From the NCBI RefSeq assembly GCF_947497935.1, contig NZ_CANMIO010000026.1, positions 1 through 41,644 of the forward strand: a stretch of DNA of 41,644 nt, in the 5' to 3' direction. Both the position numbers and the translations under genes were made by a program. This document shows positions 33,127-41,590 of the stretch, one piece after another. Every line of letters starts with the position of its first letter. Position 1 is the stretch's first letter. The notes beneath the pieces are model-generated. The model searched no databases and was not told the origin of the DNA. It saw only the letters and a program-made list of their open reading frames with translations. This DNA is from an uncultured Shewanella sp. Its GTDB lineage: Bacteria > Pseudomonadota > Gammaproteobacteria > Enterobacterales > Shewanellaceae.

Positions 33127-34491
33127 TTAATAGCTAATTAGACCATTAAGCCAAATCCGAGGAAACCTAGCTTCGAGCAACTCTCCATCTTGATAGCTAC
33201 TAAAAATGATAACACTCATTATGGATACCGATATCATCAGAAATAATTTCCCAAACAGCCCAACCTTTCCAAAATTGACCTCACAATACTGCACTTGTAT
33301 TGCCACTAAAAACACAAGCAAAAACTGCGCCATCGGCATGACAATAATACCGCTAAACAAAGAATAGATAAGAGCAGACAACACTGCATAGGTGATAGGA
33401 ATTGTGGAGCTATGCATAGTCTCTTTCAGATATGCTAAACGTCCATATACACGCCTTATTATCCAAGTAGTTATGACGATACATACGACGATCCCATACT
33501 CGTAAAGTAATTGCATAACTGAATTATGCGGATGCGCATTAGGTAAAGGTCTTCCTTCCGCCCAAACAAAGCTCATAGGCCCAAAGCCAAACCATAACTC
33601 TTTAGAAATGGAGTTAAGCACATAAAGCCATAGGTCTATGCGGCCAGATGACCCGGTTCTAAGCTGAAAGCTCGAACTTTCTATAACCCACATAGGAATA
33701 CAGATGATAAATATCAACCACAATACGATACCAAGCAATATTGATTTAACCGTACTGTAAACGAGTATTTTACGTGAACTGGAGGGTAAAAAGCATGCTA
33801 ACAAAAATAAACCTATAATCAGAGAGAGCAAAGCTCCTCTAGCCTCTGTTTGTAAAAGAACAACCCAGTGGAATGAAAGAGCAAAAACAGAAAGATTTTT
33901 GTACTTCTCCATAGATTGCAAAAAAAAAGGCAGTAATAAGACAGGCATAAGCATTACTTGCAATTGATTGAAAAACCTTACATTACTGTATCCAGATACT
34001 AAGCTGTGAATATTGAAAGCGTTACCGTCAAAATAAAACAAGCCAAGAAATATTACATATCGAACAAACGTTAGAAGTGAAAATAGCAGCACAAAGGCAA
34101 ACAAACATCGGTAGAATGTATCTCCATGAATGGTTCTAATGCATGTTGACAGTACATAGAAAGAACAAAACAGCAAGCCGATATTTGCGAGCTCAACTCC
34201 GCTCCAGTAAGCATGTTTACTCATAGAAGTCGATATTACAGCCAAAGTTATATATCCCAAAAAGAACATTTGACTAGAATTAGACCACCTAAAAAATTCA
34301 ACTTTTTTAAATGATAGTAAACCTATAGAAGACAAAAAAATAAATGCAATGACGATGATTCGCTTTAGGTCGTACAGATTATCAACATCAATAACTCTAA
34401 TGATATTTAGCGAAAAGACAGTCCCAAATAGAATTGACAAGCTAAAAGCTATCATCACTCCCCAAGAATAAATATTTAATGACATTTTCAC
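33127..34491 (-). CDS. O-antigen ligase/Wzy-C family membrane protein, candidate pilin O-oligosaccharyltransferase
   Basis: The 454-residue product is a polytopic membrane protein with roughly ten to twelve hydrophobic segments. A large loop carries 'GFGPMSFVWAEGRPLPNAHPHNSVMQLLYEYG' (in pieces: GFGP, NAHPHN near residue 320, and a downstream E-x-G). That is the Wzy_C signature of O-antigen ligases, polymerases and PglL/TfpO oligosaccharyltransferases. It sits between pilA and pilB, convergent with pilA, and is visibly richer in A+T than the pilus genes. In Pseudomonas and Acinetobacter the pilin glycosyltransferases PilO/TfpO are encoded next to pilA, so the same job is a reasonable inference. 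Lipopolysaccharide O-antigen ligation cannot be excluded, but no other sugar genes are nearby. Confidence 0.75.
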   Translation of the reverse strand: MKMSLNIYSWGVMIAFSLSILFGTVFSLNIIRVIDVDNLYDLKRIIVIAFIFLSSIGLLSFKKVEFFRWSNSSQMFFLGYITLAVISTSMSKHAYWSGVELANIGLLFCSFYVLSTCIRTIHGDTFYRCLFAFVLLFSLLTFVRYVIFLGLFYFDGNAFNIHSLVSGYSNVRFFNQLQVMLMPVLLLPFFLQSMEKYKNLSVFALSFHWVVLLQTEARGALLSLIIGLFLLACFLPSSSRKILVYSTVKSILLGIVLWLIFIICIPMWVIESSSFQLRTGSSGRIDLWLYVLNSISKELWFGFGPMSFVWAEGRPLPNAHPHNSVMQLLYEYGIVVCIVITTWIIRRVYGRLAYLKETMHSSTIPITYAVLSALIYSLFSGIIVMPMAQFLLVFLVAIQVQYCEVNFGKVGLFGKLFLMISVSIMSVIIFSSYQDGELLEARFPRIWLNGLISY

Positions 34492-34763
34492 ACCTCACTA
34501 TTCCCTTTCGCCTATTTGAAGCCTAAACCACATAACTTGTACTCATTGTTCAGGCCATGTTAAGCCATTAATTTAATGCGACCCCCATCATTTGACGAAA
34601 AGAGAATACTCACACCCAAAAAGCAAGCGTAAACATATGTTTTTAAAAAACTAAAGTAACACTGACTTTGTTGACTAACTTTATCAATATCTACTTAAAA
34701 GTTCGATGACAAAATGCTACAAAAGCGTTATGATTTTTACAGTTGCGTGTAACTGGAATATCT

Positions 34764-36473
34764 ATGCCATCAACCGGCCTAAACTTGGGATTATCGACAC
34801 TATTTATTCGCAAGGGTCTACTTAGCGAAGAACAATTGGCAGAAGCCGTTGCGCAATCCCGTAAACACAAGCAATCTTTAGTGCGCACCTTAGTCAGCAT
34901 TAACCTCTTGTCAGCGCGTGAAGTCGCCGATCTTTGCTATGAAGAATACGGCACCCCACTGCTGGATCTTAATGAATTCGATATAGGCTCTATTCCTGAA
35001 GAGTTTATCAATAAGAAGCTGATTGAAAAACACAATTGCTTGCCATTGTTTAAACGCGGCAACCGTCTCTATATTGCAACCTCCGACCCAACAAATATCG
35101 CAGCACTAGAAGACTTCCAATTCAGCGCGGGCCTGCACGCCGAAGCGATTTTAGTTGAAGACGATAAACTCACTAAAGCGCTTGAAACCATCCTTGAAGA
35201 TGACATTAGTAGCCTTGATTTAAGCTCAATTGATGAGGAAGCTTTAGCAGGGATAGAAGTAACCGATACCGATAAGCGCGATGAAGAGCAAGATGGTAAT
35301 GGCAAAGATGACGCGCCAATCGTTATCTATATCAATAAAATCCTCACAGATGCCATACGTAAAGGCGCATCGGATCTGCACTTTGAGCCCTACGAGAAAC
35401 GCTACCGTATTCGCTTTCGTATCGACGGCATATTGCATGAGGTCTCCGAGCCGCCAGTTAATCTTTCAGGTCGTATTTCAGCCCGTTTAAAGGTGATGTC
35501 CAAGCTTGATATTGCCGAGCGCCGAGTCCCCCAAGATGGTCGCATCAAGATGAAGCTATCACGTTCTAAATCCATCGATTTTCGTGTCAGCACCTTGCCC
35601 ACCATCTGGGGCGAGAAGATTGTAATGCGTATCTTGGACTCATCATCGGCACAGCTTGGTATCGAAAAGCTGGGTTATGAAGATGACCAGAGAATCATGT
35701 ACGAAGAAATGCTACAAAAACCACAAGGCATGATCCTAGTGACCGGCCCTACGGGTTCAGGTAAGACGGTATCGCTGTATACCGGCCTTAATATTCTTAA
35801 TACCCAAGAGCGTAATATCTCCACCGCCGAGGATCCGGTGGAGATTAACCTCGAAGGGGTTAACCAGGTCCACATTAACCTGAAAGCGGGCTTAACTTTC
35901 GCATCAGCGCTGCGCTCATTCCTGCGCCAAGACCCTGATGTGGTGATGGTGGGTGAAATCCGAGATTTAGAGACCGCTGAGATTGCCATCAAAGCGGCGC
36001 AAACGGGTCACTTAGTGTTATCAACTCTACATACCAACTCTGCAGCTGAAACGCTAACCCGCTTAATCAATATGGGCGTACCAGGTTATAACATCGCCAG
36101 CTCGGTGAACCTGATTATCGCCCAGCGTCTTTCAAGACGCTTATGCCCGACCTGCAAGGTGCCAGAAGATATTCCAGCTGATGGGCTTTTAAAGCTTGGT
36201 TTTAGCCAAGAGCAAGTCGATGCAGGCATAACCCCCCACAAGCCTGTAGGTTGCGATCTCTGCTCTGGCGGCTATAAAGGCCGAGTCGGAATCTACGAAG
36301 TAATGAAGATGTCAGATGAAATTGCCCGTACCATTATGGAGGGAGGCAATTCCCTTCAAATTCTTAAACAAGCAAAGAAACAGGGGATGCGCGACTTACG
36401 AGATTCAGGTCTATTGAAAGTCATCCAAGGCGTCACCAGTATTACCGAAATCAATCGTGTCACTAGTTTTTAA
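34764..36473 (+). CDS. pilB: Type IV pilus assembly ATPase PilB
   Basis: PilB is the hexameric cytosolic ATPase that powers pilus extension. The start MPSTGLNLGLSTLFIRKG (ATG at 34764, with GGA 7 bases upstream) is preferred over a TTG seven codons upstream. The 569-residue product has the N-terminal MshEN/GspE-N domain, Walker A GPTGSGKT (near residue 328), an Asp box (TAEDPVE), Walker B (DPDVVMVGEIRD), a His box (TGHLVLSTLHTN) and the C-terminal zinc-binding CPTC...CDLC motif. It is first of pilB-pilC-pilD, with gaps of 48 and 42 bases that suggest an operon. pilA is separate, cut off by its terminator and the inserted gene. Confidence 0.97.
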   Translation: MPSTGLNLGLSTLFIRKGLLSEEQLAEAVAQSRKHKQSLVRTLVSINLLSAREVADLCYEEYGTPLLDLNEFDIGSIPEEFINKKLIEKHNCLPLFKRGNRLYIATSDPTNIAALEDFQFSAGLHAEAILVEDDKLTKALETILEDDISSLDLSSIDEEALAGIEVTDTDKRDEEQDGNGKDDAPIVIYINKILTDAIRKGASDLHFEPYEKRYRIRFRIDGILHEVSEPPVNLSGRISARLKVMSKLDIAERRVPQDGRIKMKLSRSKSIDFRVSTLPTIWGEKIVMRILDSSSAQLGIEKLGYEDDQRIMYEEMLQKPQGMILVTGPTGSGKTVSLYTGLNILNTQERNISTAEDPVEINLEGVNQVHINLKAGLTFASALRSFLRQDPDVVMVGEIRDLETAEIAIKAAQTGHLVLSTLHTNSAAETLTRLINMGVPGYNIASSVNLIIAQRLSRRLCPTCKVPEDIPADGLLKLGFSQEQVDAGITPHKPVGCDLCSGGYKGRVGIYEVMKMSDEIARTIMEGGNSLQILKQAKKQGMRDLRDSGLLKVIQGVTSITEINRVTSF

Positions 36474-36521
36474 CCCTTCACCCAACTTTAGCTACTCACT
36501 TAAATATCAGAAGGATACGTT

Positions 36522-37787
36522 ATGGCGACGGCAACAATTAAAACAAAAAAGAATCCCGCCAAGAAATCAAAAAACGAACCCAAAGTCCTCACCTACGAGT
36601 GGAAAGGCACAAATCGTGATGGCTCAAAAACTTCTGGCGAGCTAAGAGGCGTTTCAAGCGCCGAGATCCGCGCTCAATTAAAAAGCCAAGGTGTGACGCC
36701 TAAATCAGTAAAAAAACAAGCGGCTCCGCTATTCAAACTTGGCGATCCTAAAATACAACCCATGGATATAGCCATGGTCACTCGCCAAATTGCCACCATG
36801 TTAGCCGCGGGCGTCCCTCTTGTGACTACGATTGAACTCCTTGGTCGTGGTCATGAAAAAGCTAAAATGCGCGAATTATTGGCCACAATTCTTGCCGAAA
36901 TTCAATCAGGTATCCCTTTATCTGATGCACTGCGACCACACAGGCAATACTTTGATGATCTTTATGTCGACCTCGTTGCAGCAGGGGAACACTCTGGTTC
37001 TCTTGATACCGTATTCGATCGCATTGCGACCTATAGAGAGAAGTCCGAAGCGCTAAAGTCAAAAATTAAGAAGGCAATGTTTTATCCTGCTGCCGTTGTT
37101 ATCGTCGCGGTTTTGGTTACGGCTTTATTACTACTGTTTGTAGTTCCACAATTTGAAGAAATTTTTAAAGGCTTTGGCGCTGAGCTGCCAGCATTCACTC
37201 AATTTGTATTGGTTATCTCTCGTGGGCTTGAAAGCTCTTGGTACTTCTTTGCCGCCGCTATCGCTATGGCTGTGTTTGCATTTAAGAAAACACATCAAAA
37301 CTCGCAGCTTTTTCGTGATCAAGTTGATGCATTTCTCTTAAAAATACCAGCCATAGGCCCCATTCTGCACAAAGGGGCTATGGCGCGTTTTGCTCGTACC
37401 TTAGCAACCACCTTCGCAGCGGGTGTTCCATTGATTGACGGTTTGGAGTCTGCAGCAGGTGCGTCAGGTAATGCCGTCTATCGTAAAGCGATTTTAAAAA
37501 TTCGTACCGAAGTCATGTCAGGTATGCAGATGAACGTCGCTATGCGTACAACAGGCCTCTTTCCTGATATGCTAATTCAGATGGTGATGATTGGTGAGGA
37601 GTCAGGTTCACTCGATAATATGCTCAATAAAGTGGCTAATATCTATGAAATGCAGGTCGATGATGCCGTTGATGGCTTATCAAGTCTTATCGAACCTATT
37701 ATGATGGTCGTTATCGGCACCGTTGTTGGCGGTTTGATCGTCGCCATGTACTTACCAATCTTCCAAATGGGTAAAGTCGTTAGTTAA
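36522..37787 (+). CDS. pilC: Type IV pilus inner-membrane platform protein PilC
   Basis: PilC is the inner-membrane platform that couples PilB to pilin insertion. The 421-residue product begins with a Lys-rich ~25-residue stretch, then two T2SSF domains (about residues 85-210 and 285-410). Hydrophobic segments lie near 190-212, 235-255 and 390-412. The family motifs 'FARTLATTFAAGVPLIDGL' and 'GEESGSLDNML' are present. The ribosome site AGAAGGA precedes the ATG. It lies between pilB and pilD. Confidence 0.97.
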   Translation: MATATIKTKKNPAKKSKNEPKVLTYEWKGTNRDGSKTSGELRGVSSAEIRAQLKSQGVTPKSVKKQAAPLFKLGDPKIQPMDIAMVTRQIATMLAAGVPLVTTIELLGRGHEKAKMRELLATILAEIQSGIPLSDALRPHRQYFDDLYVDLVAAGEHSGSLDTVFDRIATYREKSEALKSKIKKAMFYPAAVVIVAVLVTALLLLFVVPQFEEIFKGFGAELPAFTQFVLVISRGLESSWYFFAAAIAMAVFAFKKTHQNSQLFRDQVDAFLLKIPAIGPILHKGAMARFARTLATTFAAGVPLIDGLESAAGASGNAVYRKAILKIRTEVMSGMQMNVAMRTTGLFPDMLIQMVMIGEESGSLDNMLNKVANIYEMQVDDAVDGLSSLIEPIMMVVIGTVVGGLIVAMYLPIFQMGKVVS

Positions 37788-37829
37788 CATAATCATGTTA
37801 CTGCTAACTTCAAAAATTTAAGAAAAATA

Positions 37830-38741
37830 ATGACTGAACTAATTTCTGTTTTTAGCCAGACCCCTTGGCTGTTTATAAGCTTAAGCTTTGTGTTTGCAGC
37901 TGTGATCGGCAGCTTTTTAAATGTGGTAATTCATCGCATGCCGGTAATGATGAAACGAGAATGGCAACAAGAGTGTAATCACTACCTAAGTGAATACAAA
38001 AAACAGGTATTTGATAGCAATAAAAAACTGCTTGAAGCTCCAATTGATGCTTTTCCAGAGAAATACAATTTAGTCGTTCCTGGCTCTGCTTGCCCCAAAT
38101 GCAAAACGAATATCAAAGCTATCCATAACCTACCGATACTTGGTTGGTTGATACTAAAAGGCAAATGCGCAGCCTGTAGCAATCCTATCTCGGCTCGCTA
38201 CCCTATTGTCGAGCTACTAACTGGCGCACTAGTCGCCTTTTTGGCTTGGCACTTTGGCCCCACCCTAGAATTTGCGCTAACCACTTTACTGACCTTTTGC
38301 CTTATCGCCTTAACGGGTATCGATCTGGACGAAATGCTGTTACCAGATCAAATTACCCTGCCCTTATTATGGCTAGGTCTTATCGTTAACTTAGGTGGCA
38401 CCTTTGCAACAACATCTGATGCCTTAATAGGAGCTGCAGCGGGTTACTTAAGTTTATGGAGCGTGTTCTGGCTATTTAAACTGCTGACAGGCAAGGAAGG
38501 TATGGGCTATGGCGACTTTAAGCTACTAGCCGTTTTTGGCGCTTGGTTTGGCTGGCAAGTGTTACCACTGGTTATCTTATTGTCATCCCTAGTAGGCGCT
38601 ATTGTGGGTATTGCGCTTATCCTGTTCAAGAAATTAAACCATGGCAATCCAATTCCATTTGGGCCTTACATCGCAGCTGCAGGCTGGATAGCCATGATCT
38701 GGGGCGAGAGCATTACCAACTGGTACCTTTCAACCTTATAA
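37830..38741 (+). CDS. pilD: Prepilin peptidase / N-methyltransferase PilD
   Basis: PilD cleaves the leader of type IV prepilins and type II secretion pseudopilins and N-methylates the new Phe1. The 303-residue product is polytopic. The cytosolic loop carries the zinc-type CPKC...CAAC motif (near residues 90-115). The two catalytic aspartates are in 'GIDLDEMLLPD' and 'GMGYGDFKLL'. The ribosome site is weak (AAGAAA). It is last of the pil cluster and only 28 bases before coaE, so coaE may be co-transcribed, as in related genomes. Confidence 0.97.
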   Translation: MTELISVFSQTPWLFISLSFVFAAVIGSFLNVVIHRMPVMMKREWQQECNHYLSEYKKQVFDSNKKLLEAPIDAFPEKYNLVVPGSACPKCKTNIKAIHNLPILGWLILKGKCAACSNPISARYPIVELLTGALVAFLAWHFGPTLEFALTTLLTFCLIALTGIDLDEMLLPDQITLPLLWLGLIVNLGGTFATTSDALIGAAAGYLSLWSVFWLFKLLTGKEGMGYGDFKLLAVFGAWFGWQVLPLVILLSSLVGAIVGIALILFKKLNHGNPIPFGPYIAAAGWIAMIWGESITNWYLSTL

Positions 38742-38769
38742 AGGTCATAATAGAGTAAAAGGAATCATT

Positions 38770-39375
38770 ATGGCTGACTATATAGTTGGACTAACAGGTG
38801 GCATTGGTAGCGGTAAAACAACAGTTGCTAACCTTTTTGCAGAACTCGGCACGACACTGGTTGATGCAGATATCATCGCCCGCGATGTTGTAGCAAAGGG
38901 CTCTACTGGCCTTAGCCAAATTGTTGAACATTTTGGTGCAGACATGCTATCGACCGATGGCAATCTAGATCGCGCAAAGCTTAGAGAAAAAATTTTTTCA
39001 GATAACTCTGCGAGGTTATGGCTAAATAACCTGCTACACCCAATGATTAGAGATGAAATGCTGAAGCAGTGCAAAGATGCCCAATCAGATTATGTAATTA
39101 TGGTTGTGCCCTTGCTATTTGAGAACGGGTTAGATAGCTTAGTAGATCGAACACTTTTGGTGGATATTTCACCAAAACTGCAGCAGCAAAGAACCATTAG
39201 CAGAGATGCAGTTACTGCACAGCAAGTAAAAAAGATAATAGGCAGTCAGGCTTCTAGAGCCGATAAACTGTCAAAAGCTGATGATGTCATAGACAATCAG
39301 GGAAAGATATCGGCGTTAAAGTGCAAGGTACATGCACTACATAACTTTTATTTAAAATTAGCTAGTAATTCTTGA
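38770..39375 (+). CDS. coaE: Dephospho-CoA kinase
   Basis: CoaE phosphorylates dephospho-CoA to CoA, the last step of CoA synthesis. The 201-residue product starts MADYIVGLTGGIGSGKTTVANLF, with the P-loop GGIGSGKTT. It also has 'DADIIARDVV' (adenosine and phosphate contact), 'HPMIRDEM' and 'VPLLFENGLDSLVDRTLLVD'. Length matches the family. AAGGA lies ahead of the ATG. It is followed by zapD after 8 bases (start 39384), so the two are probably translated together. Confidence 0.96.
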   Translation: MADYIVGLTGGIGSGKTTVANLFAELGTTLVDADIIARDVVAKGSTGLSQIVEHFGADMLSTDGNLDRAKLREKIFSDNSARLWLNNLLHPMIRDEMLKQCKDAQSDYVIMVVPLLFENGLDSLVDRTLLVDISPKLQQQRTISRDAVTAQQVKKIIGSQASRADKLSKADDVIDNQGKISALKCKVHALHNFYLKLASNS

Positions 39376-39383
39376 ATAACGCC

Positions 39384-40118
39384 ATGACTGAATTGATCTA
39401 TGAACAGCCTCTTAATGAAAAAACTCGTAGCTACCTGCGTCTAGAATATTTAGCGCAGCAACTACAGGCCAACCTAGAACAAGATCACCAGCATCGCTGT
39501 TTTTATCCGCTCTTCTCTTTATGCGAACTTACCGAACGCTGCGATTACCGCGGCGAAGTCCTGAAAGACTTAGATAGGCAGCTGTTTGCCTTATCAAAAT
39601 GGCAATCGCTACCAACTATCAATGATGAGCAGGTTGAACTGTATATATCAAAGCTGAGTACTTGTAGAGACATATTGCAAGCCTCTCAACGACCAGGTCA
39701 TGAGTTGCAGAAAGATCGCTTCTTATCAGCCCTAAGGCAAAGGTTCAATATGCCCGGCGCCAGTTGTAATTTTGACTTACCACAACTCCATTACTGGTTA
39801 GCAAAACCCTGGGAAGATCGGCAGAGTGAATATCAAGATTGGGTTGGCCACTTTGCTAGCATACTTTCACCTGTAAATTTGCTTCTTGACTTAACAAGAC
39901 AGACAACAGAATACCAGCTGAAGCAGGCTTGTGGCGGCTTTTATCAAGGGAGCAGTAAACAGCCTTTATCTCTAATTAGGGTCAAGCTCGCCGCAGAGCA
40001 AGGATGCTATCCAACCATTAGTGGTAATAGGAACCGCTACGCCATTCACTTTGTAAAGTTTGACCAACAAAAGCACTCAGATCAAACTATCGAATTCGAG
40101 TTGGCAACCTGCGTCTAA
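39384..40118 (+). CDS. zapD: Cell division protein ZapD
   Basis: ZapD (formerly YacF) crosslinks FtsZ filaments at the division site. The start MTELIYEQPLNEKTRSYLRLEYL (ATG 39384) aligns with the family N-terminus; a TTG four codons upstream overlaps the coaE stop and is less likely. The product is 244 residues, with 'LKDLDRQLFALSKW', 'PGASCNFDLPQLHYWL', 'LDLTRQTTEYQLKQACGGFYQG' and the C-terminal 'GNRNRYAIHFVKF...EFELATC', all aligning with E. coli ZapD. It is in the coaE-zapD-yacG-mutT block. Confidence 0.94.
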   Translation: MTELIYEQPLNEKTRSYLRLEYLAQQLQANLEQDHQHRCFYPLFSLCELTERCDYRGEVLKDLDRQLFALSKWQSLPTINDEQVELYISKLSTCRDILQASQRPGHELQKDRFLSALRQRFNMPGASCNFDLPQLHYWLAKPWEDRQSEYQDWVGHFASILSPVNLLLDLTRQTTEYQLKQACGGFYQGSSKQPLSLIRVKLAAEQGCYPTISGNRNRYAIHFVKFDQQKHSDQTIEFELATCV

Positions 40119-40177
40119 CACTTTAAAATCTACTAATACACTTTCAAGCGTCAGCCCCTTAACTGACAAGGTTCTCT

Positions 40178-40417
40178 ATGTCTTTAACCGTAAAATGCCC
40201 AACCTGCCAAACACCTGTTACTTGGAATGCTGAAGCTGAGTTCAAACCTTTTTGCAGTGAACGCTGTAAGCTTATCGACCTTGGCGATTGGGCATCTGAA
40301 AAGAATGCTATTCCAGTTAAACCTGAATTCGATCCAGAGCTGTTAGATCAATTAGGCTACGACGATGCCGATTTCTTCCTAGACGAAAATCCATTCGAAC
40401 AAGATAAAAACCAATGA
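40178..40417 (+). CDS. yacG: DNA gyrase inhibitor YacG (zinc protein)
   Basis: YacG is a small zinc protein that in E. coli binds GyrB and inhibits gyrase. The 79-residue product has the zinc set CPTC (residues 8-11) and CSERC (~27-31), followed by the family motif LIDLGDWASE. The acidic C-terminal tail (FFLDENPFEQDKN) is somewhat longer than in E. coli (65 aa). It overlaps mutT by 4 bases (ATGA), indicating translational coupling. Confidence 0.94.
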   Translation: MSLTVKCPTCQTPVTWNAEAEFKPFCSERCKLIDLGDWASEKNAIPVKPEFDPELLDQLGYDDADFFLDENPFEQDKNQ

Positions 40418-40803
40418 GTAAACAAATTCACGTTGCTGTAGGTGTTATCCAAGATCATCATAAACGAACTTTATTAGCGAAACGCCCTCAACACCTACAC
40501 CAAGGTGGAAAATGGGAGTTCCCAGGTGGTAAGGTCGAAAAACAAGAAACTACCTCAGAAGCCCTTATACGAGAGCTAAAAGAGGAGGTCAATTTAGACG
40601 TTATTAGCACTGAGCCTATGATGGAAATCCATCATGACTACGGCGATAAACAAGTCTTCTTAGATATCCATTGGGTGACCAATTTTAGTGGTGAAGCTAA
40701 AGGCTTAGAAGGTCAGCAAGTCTGCTGGGTTGAGAAAGACCAACTCAGCCAGTACGAATTCCCCGAAGCCAATAAAGCTATCTTAGATAGAATCCTAGGC
40801 TAA
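40414..40803 (+). CDS. mutT: 8-oxo-dGTP diphosphatase MutT (Nudix)
   Basis: MutT hydrolyses 8-oxo-dGTP and prevents A:T to C:G transversions. The 129-residue product has the same length as E. coli MutT. The Nudix box reads GGKVEKQE...RELKEEVNL; the usual Gly near its end (EEVG[IL]) is Asn here, a tolerated-looking change outside the metal-binding Glu residues. The 'GGKWEFPGGK' entry to the box is canonical. It overlaps yacG by 4 bases and is followed by a terminator. Confidence 0.95.
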   Translation: MSKQIHVAVGVIQDHHKRTLLAKRPQHLHQGGKWEFPGGKVEKQETTSEALIRELKEEVNLDVISTEPMMEIHHDYGDKQVFLDIHWVTNFSGEAKGLEGQQVCWVEKDQLSQYEFPEANKAILDRILG

Positions 40804-40820
40804 TCACGTTATCTGCAAAC

Positions 40821-40860
40821 AGCCTTGAGCAATAAATAGCCTTGAGCAATAAACAGCCAT
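40821..40860. repeat. 17-bp tandem repeat after mutT
   Basis: Two near-identical units AGCCTTGAGCAATAAAY (40821-40837 and 40838-40854), then a partial third (AGCCATGAGCC) that forms the left arm of the mutT terminator. It looks like slippage duplication of the terminator's leading arm. Confidence 0.75.
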
Positions 40861-40884
40861 GAGCCACAAAAGTGGCTCTGTTTT
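40861..40884 (+). terminator. Terminator of the pilB-mutT block
   Basis: Perfect 7 bp stem GAGCCAC/GTGGCTC with an AAAA loop, followed by TGTTTT, 58 bases after the mutT stop. Confidence 0.75.
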
Positions 40885-41210
40885 CCTCCATAACTACCGA
40901 AGCCTAAACTTCATCCCCTCCAAGCTCATGCTTTCACGCTTATGCTCCAATTCATTTTTCGTAATCAGTACCTCTATAACTAGCGCCATAAACAACCAAA
41001 AGGCTCTAGGGCAATGCTTTTTACCTCTATTTCGTAAATCCTTTAGCGCCTATCATGGCCAGCTTCGAGCAAGCTCTCCGCGTTCACCCCATGCATCAAA
41101 CTTCGTTTGATAAGCACAAGGGCTTCACCCTACTCCACATGGGTATTGAGCCTCACTACGTTCGGACTTTTTACTTCCCCATGTTAGTTCGGTCACCTTT
41201 CCAGACAAAA
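40885..41210. other. Gene-free spacer between mutT and rRNA end
   Basis: No gene, RNA or strong regulatory site is evident. There is a small palindrome ATCAAACttcGTTTGAT (41096-41112) near the rRNA end, similar in style to those of the palindrome array further on. Confidence 0.5.
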
Positions 41211-41247
41211 ACGAGAAAGCCCGCTACATCGTAGCGGGCTTTCTCGT
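41207..41247 (-). terminator. rRNA-operon-type terminator (distal)
   Basis: Perfect 17 bp inverted repeat ACGAGAAAGCCCGCTAC/GTAGCGGGCTTTCTCGT with a 3-nt loop and, on the minus strand, a T run. The sequence style is typical of rrn terminators. It follows a 5S rRNA 3'-end remnant instead of a full 5S gene. Confidence 0.9.
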
Positions 41248-41250
41248 ATT

Positions 41251-41283
41251 TGGCGCCTGGAAATGACCTACGACCCACATGGA
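41251..41283 (-). pseudogene. 5S rRNA 3'-end remnant
   Basis: Bases 41252-41271 (GGCGCCTGGAAATGACCTAC) are identical to the 3' end of the real 5S gene at 41590-41609. A further CACATGG match follows after a small change. The rest of a 5S gene is missing. It is followed on the minus strand by its own terminator, as a complete 5S gene would be, suggesting a decayed tandem 5S copy. Confidence 0.8.
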
Positions 41284-41470
41284 TGTGGGAAGTGTCGATT
41301 ATGCAGGAGCATATAATCGCCCTCGGTTCGCGCAGCGAACACATGGGGGCGAAGAGGTTGCGCTTAATGTACGAAGTACATTGCAATCTTGTAGCGCGTA
41401 GCAGCTTTGCTGCAAGCTGGAGAACCCGCTCAGCGGCGAGTTGACGTCGGGGGTAGGCATTTATGCCTAC
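41274..41470. repeat. Array of short palindromes between two 5S ends
   Basis: Six hairpins lie within about 200 bases. CCCACAT/ATGTGGG (41274-41289), CGATTATGC/GCATATAATCG (41296-41319, one 2-base bulge), GTTCGC/GCGAAC (41326-41340), AATGTAC/GTACATT (41366-41382), GCAGC/GCTGC (41401-41413) and GTAGGCAT/ATGCCTAC (41453-41470). Loops are 2-4 nt. No protein-coding or known RNA family is recognised. The stretch lies between two terminators and replaces the body of a lost 5S copy. Confidence 0.7.
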
Positions 41471-41547
41471 TTTAAGTGAAGTAGTCACCTTAACGGGTAG
41501 CTGTATTCTAGATAAGTTAGCGTTCAATATTTTACAAACGCCTAAAC

Positions 41548-41578
41548 GCAAAAAAGCCACCTTAATAAGGTGGCTTTT
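41548..41578 (-). terminator. Terminator of the 5S rRNA / rRNA operon
   Basis: Perfect 12 bp inverted repeat AAAAGCCACCTT/AAGGTGGCTTTT with a 3-nt loop; on the minus strand it is followed by TT and GCG. It lies 12 bases past the 5S 3' end. Confidence 0.9.
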
Positions 41579-41590
41579 CGACTTAAATAG

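Noticed and set aside
41171..41560. Minus-strand open frame of 129 codons in the palindrome array
   Set aside because: It runs through a terminator, a 5S remnant and six palindromes, so the open frame is incidental.
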